NCBI GenBank assembly: GCA_021740385.1
Contig: JAIOZY010000043.1
Span: 1-45,570 of the forward strand
Length of the DNA: 45,570 bases
Source of the DNA: Prolixibacteraceae bacterium
GTDB taxonomy: Bacteria; Bacteroidota; Bacteroidia; Bacteroidales; Prolixibacteraceae
Reading direction: 5' to 3'
Positions 34,960 through 44,376 of this stretch are shown in pieces. The translations under genes and the position numbers were made by a program. Every line of letters begins with the position of its first letter. Positions within the stretch are counted from its first letter, which is position 1. Under the pieces are notes generated by a model that searched no databases, was not told where the DNA came from, and saw only the letters and a program-made list of their open reading frames with translations.

Positions 34960-36483
34960 ATGAGTGACTTAAAAAAAATTCAATCGGCTCTGATTTCTGT
35001 ATACCATAAAGAGCGTGTTGATGAAATTGTAAAAAAACTGCAACAATTTGGCGTTAAAATTTTGTCGACAGGCGGAACGAAAAATTTTATCGAAAAAATG
35101 GGTGTTGAGGTTACAGCCGTTGAAGAACTGACAAGCTATCCTTCAATTTTGGGAGGCCGGGTAAAAACGTTGCATCCGAAGGTTTTCGGGGGAATATTGT
35201 CGCGCCGTGAAAACGAGGGAGATGTAGCACAATTACTAGAATATGCTATCCCTGAAATTGATTTGGTGATTGTCGATTTATACCCTTTTGAAGATACCGT
35301 AACATCGGGGGCTGAAGAATCCGAAATTATCGAAAAAATCGATATTGGCGGTATTGCACTTATACGGGCAGCAGCAAAAAATTTCAACGATGTTGCCATC
35401 GTTCCTTCGCGCGGTGATTACGACCGGCTGCTTGCCCTGCTTGATGAAAAAGAAGGTCATACATCGCTGGCCGACAGGAAGGAACTGGCCCGGAAAGCCT
35501 TTTCTGTTTCATCGCATTACGACAGTGCAATTTTTAATTATTTTAATCAGAACAACGACGATATGCTGCGTGTGAGCCACAACCAAAGCAAGGTGTTGCG
35601 GTATGGCGAGAACCCCCATCAGCGTGGTGTGTTTTTTGGTCGTTTCGACGATATGTTCGAAAAAATCCACGGCAAAGAGATTTCGTACAACAACTTACTC
35701 GATATCGATTCGGCCATTAACCTGATAGATGAATTTAGCGAAACGACATTTGGCATATTAAAACATAACAATGCCTGCGGTTGTGCTTCCCGCCCCAATT
35801 TGGCCGATGCCTGGAAAGAAGCGCTGGCGGGTGATCCCGTTTCGGCATTTGGCGGGATTCTTGTTACCAATGAAAAAATTGATACCGGAACAGCAGCCGA
35901 GATACACAAACTCTTTTTTGAAGTGATCATTGCCCCGGGTTACGATCCCGGTGCACTTGAAATATTGAGGCAGAAAAAGAACCGCATTATTCTTGTACGC
36001 AAAGAGGTGGGGTTGCCCAAAGTGCAATACCGCACGGTGCTGAATGGTGTTTTGTACCAGGACCGCGACCTGAAACAGGAAAAGCCCGAAGAGCTAAAAA
36101 CGGTTACTGTTGCTAAACCCACCGATGACCAGGTTTCGGATTTGCTTTTTGCCAACAAACTGGTGAAACAGTCAAAATCGAATACCATTGTACTGGCACG
36201 CAACAAACAGCTATTGGCCAGCGGGGTTGGTGAAACATCGCGTGTCGATGCCCTGAAACATGCCATTGAAAAAGCCGAAAGCTTTGGTTTCGACCTGAAA
36301 GGTGCCGTTATGTCATCCGATGCTTTTTTCCCGTTTGCCGACTGTGTTGAAATTGCATACGGCGTTGGTATCGAATGTGTAATCCAGCCCGGTGGTTCAA
36401 TTCGCGATCAGGATTCAATCGATTTTTGCAACGATCACAACATGGCCATGGTATTTACCGGAACACGTCACTTTAAACATTAA
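34960..36483 (+). CDS. purH: Bifunctional AICAR formyltransferase / IMP cyclohydrolase
   Basis: A 507-residue enzyme for the last two steps of purine nucleotide synthesis, AICAR to FAICAR to IMP. The N-terminal cyclohydrolase domain (about 1-195) has ALISVYHKERVDEIVKKL, STGGTKNFIEKMG and GGRVKTLHPKVFGGIL. The transformylase domain (about 200-507) has LRYGENPHQRGVFFG, KHNNACGCA with the catalytic Lys-His, and SDAFFPFADCVEIA near the C-terminus. Length is normal. It leads the mreBCD-mrdA-rodA cluster, 8 nt before mreB, an arrangement common in Bacteroidota. Confidence 0.98.
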   Translation: MSDLKKIQSALISVYHKERVDEIVKKLQQFGVKILSTGGTKNFIEKMGVEVTAVEELTSYPSILGGRVKTLHPKVFGGILSRRENEGDVAQLLEYAIPEIDLVIVDLYPFEDTVTSGAEESEIIEKIDIGGIALIRAAAKNFNDVAIVPSRGDYDRLLALLDEKEGHTSLADRKELARKAFSVSSHYDSAIFNYFNQNNDDMLRVSHNQSKVLRYGENPHQRGVFFGRFDDMFEKIHGKEISYNNLLDIDSAINLIDEFSETTFGILKHNNACGCASRPNLADAWKEALAGDPVSAFGGILVTNEKIDTGTAAEIHKLFFEVIIAPGYDPGALEILRQKKNRIILVRKEVGLPKVQYRTVLNGVLYQDRDLKQEKPEELKTVTVAKPTDDQVSDLLFANKLVKQSKSNTIVLARNKQLLASGVGETSRVDALKHAIEKAESFGFDLKGAVMSSDAFFPFADCVEIAYGVGIECVIQPGGSIRDQDSIDFCNDHNMAMVFTGTRHFKH

Positions 36484-36491
36484 AAGAAAAT

Positions 36492-37514
36492 ATGGGATTA
36501 TTCTCGTTTTTAACCCAGGAAGTGGCAGTTGATTTAGGAACTGCCAACACCATAATTATTTACAACGATAAAATTGTGGTGGACGAACCATCCATTGTAA
36601 CCATCGACCTGAAAACCGATAAAATGGTTGCCATAGGCGAAAAAGCCCGTCAAATGCAGGGCAAAACCCATTCAAACCTGAAAACAATCAGGCCTTTGCG
36701 CGATGGTGTAATAGCCGATTTTAACGCAGCCGAGCAGATGATAAGGGGGATGATTAAACTGATTAACACCGGTAACCGTTTGTTCCCGCCTGCCCTTAAA
36801 ATGGTGGTTTGCATACCTTCGGGAAGTACCGAGGTTGAATTACGTGCGGTACGCGACTCATCGGAACACGCCGGGGCCAGGGAGGTATACCTCATATACG
36901 AACCCATGGCAGCAGCTATTGGAATTGGTATTGATGTTGAAGCCCCGGAAGGCAACATGATTATTGATATTGGCGGGGGTACAACCGAAATTGCCGTAAT
37001 CTCGCTTGGCGGTATCGTTACCAATAAATCGATCAGGATTGCCGGTGATGATCTCACTTCGGACATTATGGAGTACATGCGCCATCAGCATAACATAAAA
37101 GTTGGCGAACGTACGGCCGAAGAGATTAAAATAAACGTGGGGGCGGCTTTGTCGGAACTTGATGACCCGCCGGCCGATTTTATTGTGCAGGGGCCAAACC
37201 AAATGACAGCCCTGCCTGTTGAGGTGCCGGTATCGTACCAGGAAATTGCCCATTGCCTTGATAAGAGTATTTCGAAAATTGAAGCAGCCGTACTAAATGC
37301 ACTTGAACAAACCCCGCCCGAACTTTATGCCGACATTGTACATAAAGGGATATACCTTGCCGGTGGTGGCGCCTTGTTGCGTGGCCTCGACAAACGGCTT
37401 TCCGAAAAAATAAACATCCAGTTCCATATTGCCGAAGACCCCCTGAGGGCTGTGGCACGAGGAACCGGTATTGCATTAAAAAATGTCGATAAATTTTCAT
37501 TCCTTATCAGGTAA
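36492..37514 (+). CDS. mreB: Rod shape-determining protein MreB
   Basis: A 340-residue actin homologue that forms membrane-bound filaments and guides lateral wall synthesis. Nucleotide-binding motifs are VDLGTANTIIIYNDKIVVDEPSI (phosphate 1), MIIDIGGGTTEIAVISLGGIV (phosphate 2, about 156-176) and YLAGGGALLRGLD (adenosine motif, about 288-300). The N-terminal GLFSFL may act as a membrane-binding amphipathic segment. It is the first of the morphogene cluster. Confidence 0.98.
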   Translation: MGLFSFLTQEVAVDLGTANTIIIYNDKIVVDEPSIVTIDLKTDKMVAIGEKARQMQGKTHSNLKTIRPLRDGVIADFNAAEQMIRGMIKLINTGNRLFPPALKMVVCIPSGSTEVELRAVRDSSEHAGAREVYLIYEPMAAAIGIGIDVEAPEGNMIIDIGGGTTEIAVISLGGIVTNKSIRIAGDDLTSDIMEYMRHQHNIKVGERTAEEIKINVGAALSELDDPPADFIVQGPNQMTALPVEVPVSYQEIAHCLDKSISKIEAAVLNALEQTPPELYADIVHKGIYLAGGGALLRGLDKRLSEKINIQFHIAEDPLRAVARGTGIALKNVDKFSFLIR

Positions 37515-37538
37515 ACGATAAGGATTTTTTTTTGAAAA

Positions 37539-38366
37539 ATGAGAAACTTACTCAACTTTTTATACAGGTATCACGCGTTTATACTTTTCCTGTTGCTTGA
37601 GTTTTTGTGTTTCACATTTATTGTGAGGTACAGCAACTTTCAGCGGGTAAGGGTTCTCAATTCGTCGAACAGGGTAAGTGGTTGGATTTATAAGAATTAT
37701 CAGTCGGTAGAGGAGTTTTTTGCTTTACGCAGAATTAACGACCAGTTAGCAGCCGATAATGCAAATTTGCGCAGCAGTTTATTGTCCCTTCGTGAAACCT
37801 GCGATACGTTATTGTTTCCTGCAAGCCGCGACAGTAACAGTCTTTATAGTTTAATACCGGCAAAAGTAATTCACAATTCGGTAAACAAGCAGTATAATTA
37901 CATTACACTAAACAAAGGTTCAAACCACGGCATTAAACCCGATATGGGCATTGTTTCCCCCGAAGGAATCGTGGGTGTGGTTATTAACGTGAGTAAAAAT
38001 TATGCTACAGCCCTTTCTGTGTTAAACAGCCGCTGGTCGGTTAATGCTAAACTGGCCAAAACAAACCATTTTGGCCCCTTGTACTGGGAGGGTGTAAACC
38101 CGTATGTTGCGGTGTTAAACGAAATACCTTACCATGTTGAAGTTGAACCCAACGATGAGGTAATAACCAGCGGTTTCTCAACGTTGTTCCCCGAGGGTAT
38201 ATTAATAGGTAAAGTTTTAAGGGTTGAACATGAAAAGGGCAATAATTTTCAAAAAATATGGGTACAGCTATCAACCGATTTTAAAGGGCTTAGTTATGTT
38301 TACCTGATTGATAACAAAGGAAAATATGAGCGTGACGATATTGAAAACATGATCAGTGATGAATAA
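37539..38366 (+). CDS. mreC: Rod shape-determining protein MreC
   Basis: A 275-residue bitopic protein. One N-terminal helix (FILFLLLEFLCFTFIVRY) is followed by a coiled-coil segment (about 55-95, YQSVEEFFALRRINDQLAADNANLRSSLLSLRE) and a beta-rich periplasmic domain (about 105-260) with NKGSNHGIKPDMGIVSPEGIVGVV and VITSGFSTLFPEGILIGKV. It links MreB inside with PBP2 outside. It lies 24 nt after mreB and overlaps mreD by 8 nt. Confidence 0.95.
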   Translation: MRNLLNFLYRYHAFILFLLLEFLCFTFIVRYSNFQRVRVLNSSNRVSGWIYKNYQSVEEFFALRRINDQLAADNANLRSSLLSLRETCDTLLFPASRDSNSLYSLIPAKVIHNSVNKQYNYITLNKGSNHGIKPDMGIVSPEGIVGVVINVSKNYATALSVLNSRWSVNAKLAKTNHFGPLYWEGVNPYVAVLNEIPYHVEVEPNDEVITSGFSTLFPEGILIGKVLRVEHEKGNNFQKIWVQLSTDFKGLSYVYLIDNKGKYERDDIENMISDE

Positions 38367-38862
38367 AAAACCCGCATGGTATATTCTCTTGTTTGTCGTG
38401 GTTGTTTTACTGCAGGTATTGTTTGTAAACAACCTTCAGGTTAGTGGCTTCATTAACCCGTACTTTTACGTCCTGTTCATTATGTTGCTGCCTGTGAGTG
38501 TGTCGCGTACGGTTCTGTTGTTGCTCGGGTTTGTATTGGGCATTACCATCGATATTTTTTCAAGCACACCGGGCATTCATGCATCTGCCACAGTGCTTGT
38601 TGCTTTCATCAGGCCTTTTATGATCGACACATCGAACCTTGAAGATCAGGACAAAGGGATGATTCCTTCGCTTCAGAATTTTGGTTTTCGTTGGTTTCTT
38701 AAATATGCGGCTGTTCTTATATTGGTTCATCACTTCTTTTTGTTTTTTGTCGAAATGTTTTCTTTTAACGGTTTTTTATATACCTTTTTGCGGAGTATTT
38801 TAAGTTCTGTTTTTACATTGATTTTAATTGTTATCAGTCAATTTATAATTTTTAGGAAATAG
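38359..38862 (+). CDS. mreD: Rod shape-determining protein MreD
   Basis: About 167 residues with five hydrophobic helices (WYILLFVVVVLLQVLFVNNLQ; FYVLFIMLLPVSVSRTVLLLLGFVLGITIDIF; FLKYAAVLILVHHFFLFFVEMF; SSVFTLILIVISQFIIF). The sequence is weakly conserved in general; the identification rests on size, topology and position between mreC and mrdA. ATG 38359 is preferred to GTG 38356. Confidence 0.9.
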   Translation: MNKKPAWYILLFVVVVLLQVLFVNNLQVSGFINPYFYVLFIMLLPVSVSRTVLLLLGFVLGITIDIFSSTPGIHASATVLVAFIRPFMIDTSNLEDQDKGMIPSLQNFGFRWFLKYAAVLILVHHFFLFFVEMFSFNGFLYTFLRSILSSVFTLILIVISQFIIFRK

Positions 38863-38867
38863 CCCTG

Positions 38868-40721
38868 GTGGACAGTAACTCGAAGCAAAAAAATATTATA
38901 ATCCTGTTGTTTCTGATTATAGGTTTTGTGTTCATCATAAGACTTTTCAGCTTACAGGTTTTAAACAAAACGTACAAGCACAGTGCAACAAAAAACGTAT
39001 TGCGTGAGGTTATTGAGTTTCCGTCACGGGGATTGATATACGATCGTCACGGTGAATTGCTGGTGTACAACCAGGCTTCGTACGATTTATTGATTACACC
39101 CCGTGAAACGACCGAATTCGATACGACCCTGCTTTGTTCGTTGCTTGATATTAATAAAGAAAATTTCATCAAAGAAATCAAAAAGGCCCGAAACTATTCC
39201 CGTTATCGCCCCTCTATTGTGGTTAAGCAAATCTCGCCCGACAAATATGCCCTTTTGCAGGAAAAGATGTACAAGTTTCCCGGTTTTTATTTCCACACAC
39301 GTACACTCCGGAGCTACAAGCATAGCATTGCGGCCCATGTTTTGGGCTACGTTAGCGAAGTAAACAATTCGGCAATACGAAACGATCATTATTACAGGCC
39401 TGGCGATTACATTGGAATAACAGGCATTGAACAGGCTTACGAAAAAGAGTTAAGGGGCGAAAAAGGGGTCAGGTTTTTCCTTGTCGATGTTCATAACCGT
39501 GTAATGGGGTCATACGAAAACGGAAGGCTCGATACCAGCTCGGTTAAAGGTAAAAATATTTATACAACAATCGACTGGCAGTTGCAAAGTTACGGCGAAG
39601 AGCTGATGGGTAACAAGGCTGGCAGTATTGTTGCCATTGAACCATCTACTGGCGAGATTCTGACAATGGTAAGTTCTCCCTCGTACAACCCGGAGCAACT
39701 GGTTGGACGTAAACGCATTAAGAATTATCCACGGCTTGTTGCCGATACACTTTTGCCTTTGTTCAACAGGGCAATACGGGCACAATATCCTCCGGGTTCC
39801 ACCTTTAAAATGGTGCATGCCTTAATTGGGTTGCATGAAAATATAATTACACCAAATACCCGGTTTCATTGTGCCATGGGTTACCACGTGGGCAATTTTT
39901 CAATGGGGTGCCACCATAACCGCGATTTTAAACTTTCGGGCTCTATTGCCCAATCGTGCAATGCCTATTATGCTAATGTTTTCAGGTATATTCTCGATGC
40001 CCCAAAATTTGGTGGCACAAAAAAAGGTTACGAAGCATGGCGTGAACATGTTGTGAGTTTTGGCTTTTCGAAAAAAGTGACACCCGAACTGAAAAACGAA
40101 TTGAAAGGTTTTATTCCTACATCAGACTATTTTCAGAACAACCTTTTTAAATATTCAAGGTGGAGGTCGTTGCCCATTGTTTCTTTGGCCATAGGACAGG
40201 GCGAAATATTAACCACACCGGTTCAAATGGCAAACTATGCAGCAGTTCTGGCTAACCGTGGTTACTTTATTATGCCGCATTTTATGAAATTGGTTGAGGA
40301 CGGGGATATTAACCCCGCATTCAAAGAAAAGCATTACACAACCATCGACACTGTTCACTTTGAAAAAATTGTCGAAGGTATGGAGTGGGTGATGGATGAA
40401 AAAAAGGAAGGTACTGCAACAATTGCACGTATACCGGGCATTACCATGTGCGGTAAAACCGGTACGGCCGAAAACCCCCATGGCCCCGAGCACTCTACTT
40501 TTATCGCGTTTGCCCCCAAAGAAAACCCGGTTATTGCCATTGCTGTTTATGTCGAAAAGGGGAAATGGGGAAGTCTGTATGCTGCTCCCATTGCCAGCTT
40601 GTTAGTTGAAAAATACATTTCGGGAAAGATACAGGATTCAAGAAAAAAACTCGAAGAACAGATGAAAGCGGCAAACTTGTTGTATCCCGACAAACCAAAT
40701 TTTATTAGCTATTCAGAATGA
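38868..40721 (+). CDS. mrdA: Penicillin-binding protein 2 (elongasome transpeptidase)
   Basis: A 617-residue class B PBP that cross-links peptidoglycan during elongation. An N-terminal anchor helix (NIIILLFLIIGFVFIIRLFSLQVL) is followed by a pedestal domain (EFPSRGLIYDRHGELLVYN) and the transpeptidase domain (about 245-600). Active-site motifs: SxxK in PPGSTFKMVHA (Ser about 310), SxN in SCNAYYANVF (about 362) and KTG in MCGKTGTAENP (about 529). Its GTG start is 5 nt after mreD, and its end overlaps rodA by 4 nt (ATGA), indicating translational coupling with its glycosyltransferase partner. Confidence 0.97.
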   Translation: MDSNSKQKNIIILLFLIIGFVFIIRLFSLQVLNKTYKHSATKNVLREVIEFPSRGLIYDRHGELLVYNQASYDLLITPRETTEFDTTLLCSLLDINKENFIKEIKKARNYSRYRPSIVVKQISPDKYALLQEKMYKFPGFYFHTRTLRSYKHSIAAHVLGYVSEVNNSAIRNDHYYRPGDYIGITGIEQAYEKELRGEKGVRFFLVDVHNRVMGSYENGRLDTSSVKGKNIYTTIDWQLQSYGEELMGNKAGSIVAIEPSTGEILTMVSSPSYNPEQLVGRKRIKNYPRLVADTLLPLFNRAIRAQYPPGSTFKMVHALIGLHENIITPNTRFHCAMGYHVGNFSMGCHHNRDFKLSGSIAQSCNAYYANVFRYILDAPKFGGTKKGYEAWREHVVSFGFSKKVTPELKNELKGFIPTSDYFQNNLFKYSRWRSLPIVSLAIGQGEILTTPVQMANYAAVLANRGYFIMPHFMKLVEDGDINPAFKEKHYTTIDTVHFEKIVEGMEWVMDEKKEGTATIARIPGITMCGKTGTAENPHGPEHSTFIAFAPKENPVIAIAVYVEKGKWGSLYAAPIASLLVEKYISGKIQDSRKKLEEQMKAANLLYPDKPNFISYSE

Positions 40722-42145
40722 GACGAAGGCAAAACATATGGACAAAAATTGACCTGGCAACTGTTTTTATTTTTTTGCTGCTGGTTTTTATGGGGTGGTT
40801 GAATATTTATTCATCGGCATACAGCGGGGCCGGCAGTAGCTTGTTCGACCTGTCGCAACGTTATGGCAAACAGCTTTTATGGATAATGTTCAGCCTGGTT
40901 ATTGCTGTTGTAGTACTGAATATCGACAGCAAATTTTTTGTCACTTTCTCGTACCCGATTTACGGCTTTTTTGTTCTTCTTCTGTTTGTTGTGTTGCTGG
41001 TTGGAAAAGAAATTAACGGGGCAAAATCGTGGTTTGTTGTTGGCAGTTTTGCTTTTCAGCCTTCCGAGTTTGCCAAATTTGGAACGGCATTGGCTGTTTC
41101 GAAACTTATAAGTTCATACAATTTTAGTTTTTCAAATTGGAAATCGGGGCTGAGAGTGATGGCGCTGGTGTTTTTGCCTGTATCGCTAATTATCCTTCAA
41201 AACGACCTCGGTTCTGCCTTGGTTTATATGATATTTATAATACCAATGTTTCGGGCCGGGCTATCGGGTTTGATCCTGTTTTTCGTGGTTTTTTTCATAA
41301 CGCTTTTCGTGTTTTCATTAATTCTTAACCCGTTAACACTGATTGTAGCATTGCTGGCCCTGGCATTTATTGTTTACCTCGCCATGAAAAAAAGCTGGCG
41401 ATCGCTGCTTGTCGGTTTGTTGGTTTTTGGTGGGTCTTCGCTGCTTGTCTGGTTGATCCTGTTGCTAGCGGGCAAAGATTTTCCCGGGTTGTATTACATA
41501 TTTTTCAGGGCATCAATTCTTTCGGCCGTTGTTTTGTTTTTCGTGTCGCAATATAAGCGAAACCCCCAGTTGTCGCTGATAACCCTTGTTTTTGCTTTTT
41601 CGGTACTGTTTTCTTTTTCGGTCGATTTCGGTTTTAACAATGTGCTGGGGCACCATCATCGTGCAAGGATCAATAACCTTTTAGGCCTTGAATTTGATCC
41701 CCTTGGGGCCGGATACAATGTAAACCAGTCGAAAATTGCTATCGGATCAGGCGGATTTAGCGGTAAAGGCTTTTTGCAGGGCACCCAAACCAAATACGAT
41801 TTTGTACCTGAACAGAGTACCGATTTTATTTTTTGCACCGTGGGCGAAGAGTGGGGCTTTATTGGTACATTGGTGGTTGTTACATTATTTTTATTTTTAA
41901 TAATCCGGATCATTATCCTGGCCGAGCGCCAGCGTTCGGTATTTAGCCGTATTTATGGCTATGCCGTGGCTTCAATTCTGTTTTTTCATTTTGCTGTAAA
42001 TATTGGCATGACCATAGGGCTTGCCCCGGTAATTGGTATCCCGTTGCCCTTTTTTAGTTATGGCGGGTCGTCGCTATGGTTTTTCACTATAATGTTGTTT
42101 GTTTTTTTGCGTTTAGACATCAACCGCTTAGACCAGCTTCATTAA
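40718..42145 (+). CDS. rodA: Peptidoglycan glycosyltransferase RodA
   Basis: A 475-residue SEDS-family polymerase that extends glycan strands from lipid II and works with PBP2. About ten membrane helices are visible. Conserved elements are GAKSWFVVGSFAFQPSEFAKFGTALAVSKLI (about 105-135), LIILQNDLGSALVYMIF and, near the C-terminus, FVPEQSTDFIFCTVGEEWGFIG (about 365-386) and IGIPLPFFSYGGSSLW. The central part (about 190-290) is longer and more hydrophobic than in proteobacterial RodA, which fits other Bacteroidota. It is the last gene of the cluster. Confidence 0.96.
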   Translation: MRRRQNIWTKIDLATVFIFLLLVFMGWLNIYSSAYSGAGSSLFDLSQRYGKQLLWIMFSLVIAVVVLNIDSKFFVTFSYPIYGFFVLLLFVVLLVGKEINGAKSWFVVGSFAFQPSEFAKFGTALAVSKLISSYNFSFSNWKSGLRVMALVFLPVSLIILQNDLGSALVYMIFIIPMFRAGLSGLILFFVVFFITLFVFSLILNPLTLIVALLALAFIVYLAMKKSWRSLLVGLLVFGGSSLLVWLILLLAGKDFPGLYYIFFRASILSAVVLFFVSQYKRNPQLSLITLVFAFSVLFSFSVDFGFNNVLGHHHRARINNLLGLEFDPLGAGYNVNQSKIAIGSGGFSGKGFLQGTQTKYDFVPEQSTDFIFCTVGEEWGFIGTLVVVTLFLFLIIRIIILAERQRSVFSRIYGYAVASILFFHFAVNIGMTIGLAPVIGIPLPFFSYGGSSLWFFTIMLFVFLRLDINRLDQLH

Positions 42146-42204
42146 GCTACGTGTTCAAACATGATACTTTCCCTTTTTTAATCGGGCATTTTTCATTATA
42201 TTTA

Positions 42205-42237
42205 TGATCGGAAAATTATTGTGAATCTTTCCGATCA
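42205..42237. repeat. 10-bp inverted repeat containing TGATCGGA
   Basis: TGATCGGAAA (42205-42214) and TTTCCGATCA (42228-42237) are perfect reverse complements with a 13-nt loop. No T-run follows, so a terminator for rodA is unlikely. The 8-mer TGATCGGA recurs just before the next gene. Confidence 0.5.
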
Positions 42238-42386
42238 CTTGTGATTCAGACGTTTTTAAACGAACTTGGATCTTGTTTAAGCAATCAGTCCTCTTAATGC
42301 TTTTTCTTAGTGGAGGTTTTGAAAAGGAATAATGCAACGCATTAAATTCCATTACCTCATCCCCTTCGCAGGCATTGGGCAAAATG

Positions 42387-42397
42387 TGATCGGATCA
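42387..42397. promoter_or_regulatory. Operator-like palindrome before the KamA-family gene
   Basis: TGATCGGATCA is a 5+1+5 palindrome 13 nt upstream of the ATG at 42411. The same half-site occurs twice, inverted, at 42205-42237. Three related sites in 200 bp suggest binding by a regulator; no protein partner is identified. Confidence 0.4.
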
Positions 42398-42410
42398 AAA
42401 TTACTTGCTA

Positions 42411-43709
42411 ATGAAGTATCATTCTTACACACTGTACAATTTCATGAAAATGCCGCAGGTTGAAAAACTCACGGCAAGTCAACAACGCGATATTGAGGTT
42501 GTTGGTAATGTTTTGCCTTTTAAGGCAAGTAGTTATGTGGTTGATAAACTCATCGATTGGGATAACTTTGAAGATGACCCGTTTTTCATCTTAAGTTTTC
42601 CACAACGAGAGATGCTTACATCGAAAAACTATGCAGAAATTGATGATATCTTAAAACGCGAAGGAAAATCGGAAGCATTAAAACGTAAAGTTGAAGAAAT
42701 ACGCTTATCGTTAAACCCAAATTCAAGCGGGCAAAGTCATAATGTACCCAAATTTGAAGGAAATTCACTAAAAGGGGTGCAGCACAAATACGATGAGACG
42801 ATGTTGTTTTTTCCGGTTGAAGGGCAAACCTGCCATGCTTTTTGTACTTTCTGTTTCCGTTGGCCGCAGTTTACTTTAAAAGAAGTTAAATTTTCGTTGC
42901 GCGATACAAATCCAATGATTGGTTACCTGAAAGACCATCCCGAGATTCAGGATGTGCTTATTACCGGCGGCGATCCCGGTATTATGAAAACAAAGATTTT
43001 TGAAAAATATTTCAGGGAGCTGACAGAATCGGGTATTTCGCACTTGCATACCATACGTATAGGTACCAAGGCTCTTACATACTGGCCCCAGCGTTTTACT
43101 ACCGACGACGATGCCGATGACTTGCTGCGTTTGTTCGAAAATACCGTAAAGAAGGGAATCAATATCAGCATCATGGCACACTTTAACCATCCCCGGGCAC
43201 TGGAAACCCCCGAGGTTGAGACAGCCATAAAGCGTTTGCTTTCGGCGGGTGTACAAATCAGGTCACAGTCGCCGGTGTTGAAACATATAAACGATTCGAG
43301 CGATGTTTGGGCCACCATGTGGCGGAAACAGGTTGATATGGGCATTATTCCTTATTACATGTTTATTGCCCGCGATACAGGGGCGAGGGAGTATTTTGCT
43401 GTTTCGCTCGAAGATGCTTTCAATATTTATACCGATGCCTACCGCAATGTGAGCGGTTTGTGCCGTACCGTGCGTGGGCCAAGCATGTCGTGCGATCCCG
43501 GTAAAGTCAACATCATTGGTTTAACCGAGGTGCAGGGTGAGAAAGTATTTGTTTTGCGATTTATCCAAGGCAGAAATTCCGACTGGGTAAACCAAACTTT
43601 CTTTGCAAAATATAACCCAAATGCATACTGGATTTCAGACCTTGAACCGGCATTTGGCGAAAAGGAATTCTTTTTCACAAAAGAACTTCAGGAAATGTAT
43701 AAAGGGTAA
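42411..43709 (+). CDS. KamA-family radical SAM protein
   Basis: About 432 residues related to lysine 2,3-aminomutase. The iron-sulfur ligands are in GQTCHAFCTFCFRWPQF (Cys about 141, 145 and 148, spacing C-x3-C-x2-C). DVLITGGDPGIM (GGDP SAM motif) and LHTIRIGTKALTYWPQRFT follow, as in KamA enzymes. The glycine-rich DxPGGGGK loop that binds PLP in lysine aminomutase is absent; at the equivalent place stands GPSMSCDPGKVNI, which keeps a Lys. The reaction is therefore uncertain: a different aminomutase or another radical reaction. The first 100 residues (KMPQVEKLTASQQRDIEVV) are not familiar. Start ATG 42411 is preferred to TTG 42405. Confidence 0.85.
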   Translation: MKYHSYTLYNFMKMPQVEKLTASQQRDIEVVGNVLPFKASSYVVDKLIDWDNFEDDPFFILSFPQREMLTSKNYAEIDDILKREGKSEALKRKVEEIRLSLNPNSSGQSHNVPKFEGNSLKGVQHKYDETMLFFPVEGQTCHAFCTFCFRWPQFTLKEVKFSLRDTNPMIGYLKDHPEIQDVLITGGDPGIMKTKIFEKYFRELTESGISHLHTIRIGTKALTYWPQRFTTDDDADDLLRLFENTVKKGINISIMAHFNHPRALETPEVETAIKRLLSAGVQIRSQSPVLKHINDSSDVWATMWRKQVDMGIIPYYMFIARDTGAREYFAVSLEDAFNIYTDAYRNVSGLCRTVRGPSMSCDPGKVNIIGLTEVQGEKVFVLRFIQGRNSDWVNQTFFAKYNPNAYWISDLEPAFGEKEFFFTKELQEMYKG

Positions 43710-43736
43710 TAACCCATCTGCTATTTAGATGGCAAG

Positions 43737-43785
43737 TGGAGGCTGTTTCTCACCTTTTTTGAGCAATCGGCCTCCATTTGTTTTT
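43737..43785 (+). terminator. Terminator after the KamA-family gene
   Basis: TGGAGGCTG (43737-43745) and CGGCCTCCA (43768-43776) pair with one G-U, contain an inner CTCA/TGAG stem, and are followed by TTTGTTTTT. The hairpin overlaps the last 27 nt of the convergent AcpH-like gene. Confidence 0.65.
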
Positions 43786-44376
43786 ATCAGCTTTATAATC
43801 ATTGGCAAAAGCCATTGCTTCATCCAGAAATGCGGAAGCATGTTTTTTAAATGCTCCGTATTTTTTTTCAAGCAGCCCGGTTACCTCAACCGATTGGTCG
43901 GGCATCGACGAACGCAGTGACATGATGTACAGCGAATCCCTGATGCCGTTTATTTGCGCATACGACAACAGCCTTTTGTGTTGAATAAGATAGGCTAAAA
44001 AGCCTTGTACCCTTTCGGGCAGGTACTGATAATTTTTCAGAAAAATGGCGTGGATATCTTTTGTATACCAGTGCAATGGAACCGGTGAATAATTATCCCA
44101 GTTGGCCGCCAGAAAATGGTCGATGAACAAATCGGCAACAATGCCTGAATAACGTTTATAAACAGGCCTTATCAATTCCCTTATTTCCTGCCAATGGCAG
44201 TTCGAGTCGGTGAAATAATCGATTGCACGGTGAAAGCGTATCCCTTTTTGAATTTCAACCGGATAATCGAGATATTTTTTTCCCTTAACATAGTCGCCAA
44301 TGAAATTACCAACGATTACAAGTTCATCGTTCCCCGATAAAAATATGTGTCCCAGGTAGTTCACAAAATATTGCAA
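43750..44376 (-). CDS. ACP phosphodiesterase (AcpH/DUF479) family protein
   Basis: A 208-residue protein of the AcpH family, whose E. coli member removes the phosphopantetheine group from holo-acyl carrier protein. NYLGHIFLSGNDELVIVGNFIGDYVKG (about 5-32) and GIRFHRAIDYFTDSN (about 44-58) carry the conserved Asp and His residues of the HD-like active site; ADLFIDHFLAANWDNYS (about 79-96) is the second conserved block. The start is TTG, directly abutting the stop codon of the EamA gene, so the pair is probably an operon with coupled translation. Confidence 0.85.
   Translation of the reverse strand: MQYFVNYLGHIFLSGNDELVIVGNFIGDYVKGKKYLDYPVEIQKGIRFHRAIDYFTDSNCHWQEIRELIRPVYKRYSGIVADLFIDHFLAANWDNYSPVPLHWYTKDIHAIFLKNYQYLPERVQGFLAYLIQHKRLLSYAQINGIRDSLYIMSLRSSMPDQSVEVTGLLEKKYGAFKKHASAFLDEAMAFANDYKADKNKWRPIAQKR

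Noticed and set aside
42155-42382. 75-codon minus-strand frame between rodA and the KamA-like gene
   Set aside because: No recognisable motif, no promoter element found, and it covers inverted repeats that look regulatory.
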